DNA from: Cerioporus squamosus
Taxonomy: Eukaryota; Basidiomycota; Agaricomycetes; Polyporales; Polyporaceae
Direction of reading: 5' to 3'
Length of the DNA stretch: 37,304 nucleotides
Assembly: GCA_022592435.1 (NCBI GenBank)
Contig: JABYQS010000277.1
Coordinates: forward strand, 1-37,304
The notes beneath the pieces were generated by a model that made no database searches, was not told where the DNA came from, and saw nothing but the letters and a program-made list of their open reading frames with translations. Positions 31,637 through 37,304 of the stretch are shown in pieces (position 1 is the stretch's first letter; each line of letters begins with the position of its first letter). The translations under genes were made by a program, and so were the position numbers.

Positions 31637-32072
31637 CCAGCGAGAGCAGGTGGAGGAGAGACGGTAAGACGCACACCTACCAAATTCGAATGCGCGTTCT
31701 TGCTCGATCGTGGCCGGCGTCTGCCGAATGCCGAACATGTCGGCGCTCCTTCCATCCACTACCATAATCCAGTCATGGCCCTCCTCTTTGTCACACTCGA
31801 GTTCAATGCTCGGAGATACATGCATTGTAAACAGTAGAATTTGGACAGCGTATGCTACTAGGGTAAGTCTATACGGACTTGCGATTAAGAAGAGGAATAC
31901 GTGGTAGCAGCGATGGGCCAGTGGTGCGTGGATGGTGGGAACGGCTGTAATTGACCATGAAAATTGTCTAAGCCAGTGAGAATGCGGTGGCAATAGAACG
32001 TCGATGAGGTGATGCTGGGATCACATATGGCCGAAGGGATAAGCAAGATTGAACGTACAGATGACTGGCTGG
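31637..32072. other. Intergenic, upstream of MIP
   Basis: 436 bp between the 3' end of the DDT/WHIM gene and the MIP start, both on the minus strand. The frame upstream of the MIP ATG is open but reads as non-conserved sequence, so I treat it as 5' leader. Nothing else seen. Confidence 0.55.
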
Positions 32073-34257
32073 TCAGGACTCGTCCATGCTAGATGCTGGT
32101 GACAGACTACCGCGTATGCTCTTCTCGTAGAGTTCTTCGGCGGTCGAGCCTGATGCGGAAGGCGTTGTCGAAGGATAGCGCCTGCCGTTGCCGTTGGGTT
32201 CGTCGGACATGGGCTCGTTGTCCGCTCTGCTCCCGTCAGACTGTGGTGCACTGTCGGTTGTTGGCGGAGGTGCATTGGCAGCAGGGACGGGAGCTCCTGG
32301 GACCGGTTCGACAGCGTAGTACCAGAACTTGCTCTTCTTCTTGCCTGCAATCGCCTCCACTGCTGTCTCCGTAGGCTTCACTGCAGCTGCACCGTTGATC
32401 TTGATCTTCGCACTGCTACTCGAGCTGTTCGCTTGTGGGGTATCGCCTGAGTGTCCGCTCACGGCGCTATCGTCCGTTTTTGCCCGTTTGGTAGGAGGTC
32501 CATCTAGCTGGATATCTGAAGGAGCTCCAAGCCGCCTTGAGCGCCGCTCCCCTCGCCACTCACTCCACTCGTCTTTGCCCCGGCTGCCATTCGTTCGTGC
32601 AGACCGCCGCGTGCTCGATGCTCCCCGCCGGGAGACAGGCTCGCCGAAGTCATCGAACTCGGCTTGATCCTCGTACTCATCGTCCTCCTCATCATGAGGT
32701 TGATATGTGTACTCGTCTGCGTCGTTCTGGAGGGGTTCTTCAGTCAATACAGGTTGTCCGCGAAGTCGGGCCGGACTGCACTCACGTCGCTTTCCGGATT
32801 ATTCATGTACGAATAATCCGGGCGTGTGGACCGGCGGCGAGTGCGAGTCTCCCTCAGTTCTGCAGTCGCGATAAGCATGTTCCTCTGTTGGATCTTCTTC
32901 TGTGCACGTTGTATTCTCTGCAACGTGAGTCCGTCAGTCACGTGGGTCACAGAACTTGCCAGCAAACGCGTCTACGCAGCCGGCACCGCGCCACGATATC
33001 CGCTGGGGCGGGACAAGGCTGAAATGGGGTGCAGGCTGAAACTCACCGCTAGTTCGTTGTCTATGACCTCGACCCTGTCTTGAAGTGCCTTGAGCAACGC
33101 GAGATGCGCAGTCTCCAACTTCGACCTCTTCTCCCCAGCCTTGGGCTCGGAAGGAGCTGTCTCCTTCACCTTCTCGAGTATGGCCATGTACTCGTCTCGC
33201 GTTGAAGCGATGGTTTGGAAAGTCGCGGTGATCTTCCATGGGTTTGTGGACATGTACACCCGGGGCGAATCTGATGCCAGAACGGTTCAATCAGTATTTC
33301 GGCAAGATCACTTGTCAATTATAGCAGCCGCAAAGTGCCGACAGGGTCTATACGCTCCTTGGCCGCATGGATGGTAAACACCACCAAATATCAAAATGCT
33401 CAAAATTGCCACCAAACTCACCGTCGACGACCCAGTAGCGTTTACGCTCCTTGTCCTGGCCCAAAGGAACGAGTTGCAACCGTTCTTGACTGTGTGGGTC
33501 GCCAGGAGGTGGTGGGAGGGACGGAGTCTCGGTCTTCTTGTGCTTGTTGTGTATGACGCCCCATGCACGGTCAATAATCGCCTTGATCTCATGACTATGG
33601 CAAAGTTGCAATTCGACGAGTTGCCGTAGTATCTTGAGCTGTACAGAAGTGGTGGGGGCGATGAAACGCCGAGGGGTAGGGTAGATGGAACTTTAGACGC
33701 ACCTTGAGATCCCAGTCTGCTGCGAAGAACCCATTTGGCATGTCTTGGAATGGATCTACGTTCGCTTTCAACGCGTCGTCCCAGAAGACGGTCCTCTCGG
33801 TGGTTTTGAAGTACTCCTGCAGCACGCCCGCCACAGTAGACGATATCACGTCCGAGCTGGAGGGTGCGCCACGTCGGTAAAACGTGTTTTACGAGCACAA
33901 TTGCATGATGAAACCATGCGCACCTTAAGTTACGCGTTCCAGGGCGCAGGTTGAGCACAAATCGCGCAAGGATTTGGGTCATAATGAGGTTTGGCTCTGG
34001 CGACAGCAGCGCATCCTCGAAGCTGCCACATGAGCCACACGATGGTCAGCACTCCTCTGTTCACGATCGTAGGGATACAACAAGACGCACTCCATTGGTG
34101 AATTGAATCCCTCCACCTTCGCTCGCAACTGAGTAAACCTGCAGATGAAGCCATACACAAACAGTGATTCCCAGCGGTCCGACGGATGTTTTGCGTTTGA
34201 AGGCGGGCAGATGTGTCCCTTCTTGTCAACAGCAGGGTCTGGTGCAATGGGTTTCAT
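32073..34257 (-). CDS. DDT/WHIM domain chromatin-associated protein
   Basis: 548 residues in seven exons: 34257-34091, 34022-33924, 33856-33703, 33638-33422, 33270-33047, 32917-32786 and 32726-32073. The N-terminus has a DDT-like helical region (DRWESLFVYGFICRFTQLRA, FEDALLSPEPN, QILARFVLNLRPGTRNL). The middle has the WHIM signature LVPLGQDKERKRYWVVDG, then NPWKITATFQTIASTRDEY, and a basic coiled-coil-like stretch (RAQKKIQQRNMLIATAELRE). The C-terminus is acidic, then Ser/Pro-rich and disordered, with an RTKRAK-type basic patch. DDT and WHIM modules occur in ISWI-family remodelling subunits (Itc1, BAZ, RSF1), so a nuclear nucleosome-spacing role is likely but not proven. Introns of 151 and 129 nt are longer than its neighbours'. 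Confidence 0.85.
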
Positions 34258-34574
34258 CGTGGTTGAGGGGAGCGAAGCAGGTGCATGAACAAGAAAGAGT
34301 TGCGCGGCAAGGCACGAACAGGCGCGGTGGAGGTCACGTTTATAGGGTCGCCGTCTTACTATTCCGTCATATCTACGGTACAAATACGAGCCAACAGACG
34401 GGTTATCTAGCTTGAAAGCACAGCTGATTTCTTGCCCACCGAACGCGGCACGAATAATCTACAAGCTTGGAGCACGCCACCCCCGAGAAGCGGGCATATG
34501 AGATCGAACGCGACGGCCAATCCATTGAGGTGAAGCAGATACATGGTAAAGAGTTGTACGGTGAAGGAGACGCG
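34258..34574. other. Intergenic, upstream of the DDT/WHIM gene
   Basis: 317 bp between two minus-strand genes. No supportable ORF or motif. Confidence 0.6.
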
Positions 34575-35135
34575 TTACCCTGGTCCAACCTGCACAAATG
34601 TCATATGAGGACAGGGGCCGGAGACTGGGACGCGAACATACCTTGGGAATGTCGTGGTGCTCGCTGAGCAGCTCGAGTTTCGTATTGAACTCATTAACCC
34701 TATCTTTATGGCTCTTGTTAGCCAGCCTCGCCACCTTCTCAGCAAGCTGAGATATGGATTCAGTAATGAGGACGCGCCACAGAACGTGGGTACACACCCT
34801 CTTCTTCTGCACCTCCTCGAATCGCTTCTCCGCCGCCGTCTTGCGATCACTGCTGCTACTGCCGGCTACAGCAGGGGAGTTGCGACCACTGCCAGCGGGA
34901 GACGCAGCCTTCGTCTCATCTTCCTGAATGGCACGTTCCAACGCCTTCACGCGGTCCTCGTCAGGAGAAGCTGCCTTCTCTTTACTCTTGGACTTGAACT
35001 TCTTCTTCCTGCATAGTCGTCAGCACAGGTCATTGTGCGAGACTGAACGACTCACTTCTTCACTATGCCTCCCTCGGTGACCCCTCCCTTGAGTTTGAGG
35101 GAGCCCCCGGGCCGAAAGTTGTAGTCCGAGGACAT
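34575..35135 (-). CDS. FAM32A-like nuclear protein
   Basis: 136 residues in four exons: 35135-35056, 35008-34798, 34746-34642 and 34589-34575. It starts SSDYNFRPGGSLKLKG, followed by a Lys-rich stretch (KKKKFKSKSKEK), a Ser-rich linker, RKTAAEKRFEEVQKKR, and the conserved C-terminal block NKSHKDRVNEFNTKLELLSE-HHDIPKV, which is the signature of the FAM32A family. Human FAM32A is associated with the spliceosome's catalytic step. The last exon encodes only VGPG-stop, replacing the family's usual SWTK ending. It is divergent from the TMEM115 gene over 264 bp. Confidence 0.9.
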
Positions 35136-35399
35136 AGCCCACTGAGCGTGGTGGTCGTTCAAGTCATGAAGGCGTTTCGTCACGCGTCACACCCACGGCG
35201 GCGCAGAAGACGTGACGCGGTGGGCAGACGCCCTCGCGCGGCCGCGTCGCATCCCTGCGCATCCCGGAGACGTCGTCTCTTGCCGCTGTCGCCTTCGGCC
35301 GGTCCCCTCTGCTCACCTTTCGACGAAACTGCGCCCCACGACATCTGAACGCACTCCTGTACTCGACTGAATGAACCTTTGAAGTGTCGTTCGATCACC

Positions 35400-36720
35400 A
35401 TGGCCGTCCTTTCGCTCGCACCGCTGCATTTTATATCTTCAATACCTCCTGCGACCCGCGCCATCACCGCTGCCACAGTGGTGTTTTCGCTACTCTACTA
35501 CTTCCTGCTATGGACCGGAGATGAGAAGTTCTCAGCGCCATATTTGGTCCTTGTTCCGGGTTCAAGCTTATTCTATCCCTGGACGTTCCTCACGTCCGCG
35601 TTTGTGGAGACCACGATCATAGAGGTAAGTCTCATGGGTCTACCTACCGCGAACACTCCTCACACATATCCTAGCTTGCGTTCACCCTCCTTGTTATACC
35701 CGCCTCTCTGCGCTACTTGGAGCGACTATGGGGAGCCATCGAGACAATCAAGTTCGTCGTTGTGACGGTCGTCGTCTCGAATGTCATCGCATTCGTCGTG
35801 AATTGGCTAGAGTTTATGCTGTTCGGCAACCCAGTATTCTTGTGAGTACCTATCCTCATTCATACTATTGAGACGTGTTACTAAGCGAGAGCTCTTCAGG
35901 TATGGGCAGGAATATCATGGACAAATGGCGCTGCAGATCGGGGTGCTCGTCGCGTTCACCCAGCTGATTCCTGAGCATCAGGTTCAGCTAATGGGTGTTT
36001 TCAAGGCTCGTGTCAAGGTACGCTGAGACTCGAGAACTACGCCAACTGCGTACTGACGTCGTTTGTTATCGGGTGCTAGACGCTTCCTATGGCCTACCTG
36101 ACATTCTCAACCGTCATGTGTATCATAGGGTTCCAGTGCCCTTGGATCGTGATACAGTTTGGATGGCTCGTGTCGTACATCTGGCTCCGCTTCTACAAAA
36201 AGAACTCTGGGAGGTGCTGAGCGGCGGACCAGCCTATGGTGATCGGAGTGAGACGTTCGCGTTTGTGAACTGGTTCCCTCCATTCATCCAGTGAGTTGCC
36301 TTATTATTTCGAGTTGGTCAGTACTTACACGTGCGGTTAGTGGGCCTATCACCATCCTTTCGAACACTGCGTACACTGTCGCGAACAAGTTCCACTTGAT
36401 TCCGTCGGGCGGTGTGGACATAGAAGCGGGTGGCTACAGTCAGCTACCTGGGGCGCGCGTGCAGAAGCAGAGCGAAGACGGTCAGTTGCAGGGCGCGCTG
36501 ATATCGATAGCATACTGACGCTTTACACAGAGCGATGGCACTGAAGGCCCTCGACCAACGCGTTGCATCTGCGTCCCCAACTCCGCAACGCGCTTCCAAC
36601 GGATCCGCTGCGCCAGCTCGACCCGGACCATCTTCATCCGCAGCCGCGTCGGTGTCCCAACCAGCCCCTGCTGAAGAGCCTTCCAAAGACATCACGGAGA
36701 ATGGACAAGAAGCTCGGTAA
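35400..36720 (+). CDS. TMEM115-type Golgi membrane protein (rhomboid-like fold), one apparent 1-nt deletion
   Basis: Six exons: 35400-35624, 35675-35841, 35900-36017, 36080-36290, 36341-36480 and 36533-36720; about 349 residues if a 1-nt deletion is allowed for. Family blocks: TFLTSAFVETTIIE, RYLERLWGAIETIKFVVV, GQMALQIGVLVAFTQLIPEH, FGWLVSYIWLRFYKK, GDRSETFAFVNWFPP, and the C-terminal ALKALDQRV. Several hydrophobic segments fit the multi-pass fold; relatives act in Golgi retrograde traffic and glycosylation. At the GGG run 36209-36211 the frame breaks (stop two codons later), and a fourth G would restore NSGEVLSGGPAYGD, with all later exon phases then consistent. The last acceptor needs the second AG of CAGAG (36532) to stay in the conserved frame. 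Probably an assembly error in an intact gene. Confidence 0.88.
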
Positions 36721-37142
36721 CCTATGTTCTGCTGCCCCATATGCTGTGATTACTTGCACCTTACATCTTTCCTCGTGTGTATGTACGAGCGCCTAATGGA
36801 CCAAAACGCGTCGCGTCACAATGTCGTGTGTATAGGGAACTGCATGTCTTCTAGATCCTAGTTGTTGGTGAGCTTCAGTAGAACAGCTGTCATGCCCCTC
36901 GATGTATCACAGTGGGCGGTACTCGGTACGCTCGAACCCTCTACGACTGCGGACGCCCCAGTGGCTTCGCTAGGCGCTTGTATAGCCTGATACAGACTCA
37001 GTTCGCTGTCTCGCGTCAGCTCGCGTTCAAGAGCCTTGAGCTTGAGCTCTGTCACTCGAGTACTCAAACACCATCCAAATGTTTCGCCGGCCGTCTTCTG
37101 TTTCAGTCGGTCTGCCAACATCACCTGAACATTCGCTTCACG
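36721..37142. other. Intergenic, TMEM115 (+) to COG1 (+)
   Basis: 422 bp. A minus-strand frame at 37124-36858 is open but unrecognised and overlaps the probable promoter of the next gene. No other feature seen. Confidence 0.5.
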
Positions 37143-37304
37143 ATGGCCTCACACTCTCTGCCACTCCGAAGCGAACCCCACGAAGCTCGCCGACACTGCG
37201 CTGCGACGACCGTCGGCCCGCTCCTCTCAGAAGCTGGATCTCCTCGCCAACATCAGTGACGTCGACCCCGATGAGCTGTTCACGAGCACACTGTGACCGA
37301 GGTG
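37143..37304 (+). CDS. Probable COG1 (conserved oligomeric Golgi complex subunit 1), N-terminal fragment with indels
   Basis: Only the first ~54 codons lie in the window. From the ATG at 37143 the reading shifts by one frame, after which KLADTALRRPSARSSQKLDL and NISDVDPDELFT read well; a further 1-nt gap near 37284-37287 returns to HTVTEV. The pattern D-P-x-x-L-F-x-x-H-x-x-x-E-[IV] is the start of the Vps51/COG1 region, which tethers vesicles at the Golgi. The call rests on this short motif and on assuming two indels. A gene on the other strand is less likely because its frame shows no conserved motif. Confidence 0.5.

Noticed and set aside
36858..37124. Minus-strand ORF of 88 codons with a coiled-coil-like stretch (RVTELKLKALERELTRDSEL)
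   Set aside because: No family match, no clean upstream splice connection, and it lies in the likely promoter of the plus-strand COG1 fragment. Kept only as a note.

Overview
The window is nuclear DNA of an agaricomycete fungus, most likely a wood-decay species of the Polyporales. Evidence: almost every gene is cut by 46-70 nt GT-AG introns, genes are dense on both strands, a GH7 cellobiohydrolase is present, and the centre holds the classic homeodomain mating-type locus (MAT-A) in its conserved frame of mitochondrial intermediate peptidase (MIP) and beta-flanking protein. Exon structures were built by hand from splice signals. Except where indels are noted, each complete model closes in frame.

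Left part (1-13.3 kb): the 5' two thirds of RPB2 (minus strand, running off the left edge); a 2.7 kb gene-poor stretch with a 559-bp hAT-type MITE (19-bp perfect terminal inverted repeats, 8-bp perfect target duplication); a secreted GH7 cellobiohydrolase without CBM1; a fructosamine/ribulosamine 3-kinase; an Old Yellow Enzyme; and a mitochondrial UbiB/ABC1 atypical kinase of the YPL109C/ADCK2 type.

Middle (14.3-24.1 kb): a 1216-residue glycogenin with a long disordered tail, a small Ala-rich LEA-like protein behind a TATA/CRE promoter, a 13-exon MFS drug:H+ antiporter-type transporter, and the beta-flanking gene, whose first coding exon is only the ATG.

Mating-type core (24.6-31.6 kb): divergent HD1 (minus) and HD2 (plus) genes, then MIP. 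HD2 has a complete homeodomain. HD1 keeps its N-terminal recognition region, basic clusters and acidic tail, but I find no homeodomain in it. This is the most striking observation here.

Right part (32-37.3 kb): a DDT/WHIM chromatin protein, a FAM32A homologue, a TMEM115-type Golgi membrane protein, and the probable N-terminus of COG1 at the edge. All apparent frameshifts (two in RPB2, one in TMEM115, two in COG1) lie within about 1.1 kb of the two ends, which suggests the window is a contig with lower-quality ends. The housekeeping genes have no metabolic operon logic. The coherent functional unit is MAT-A with its conserved neighbours.
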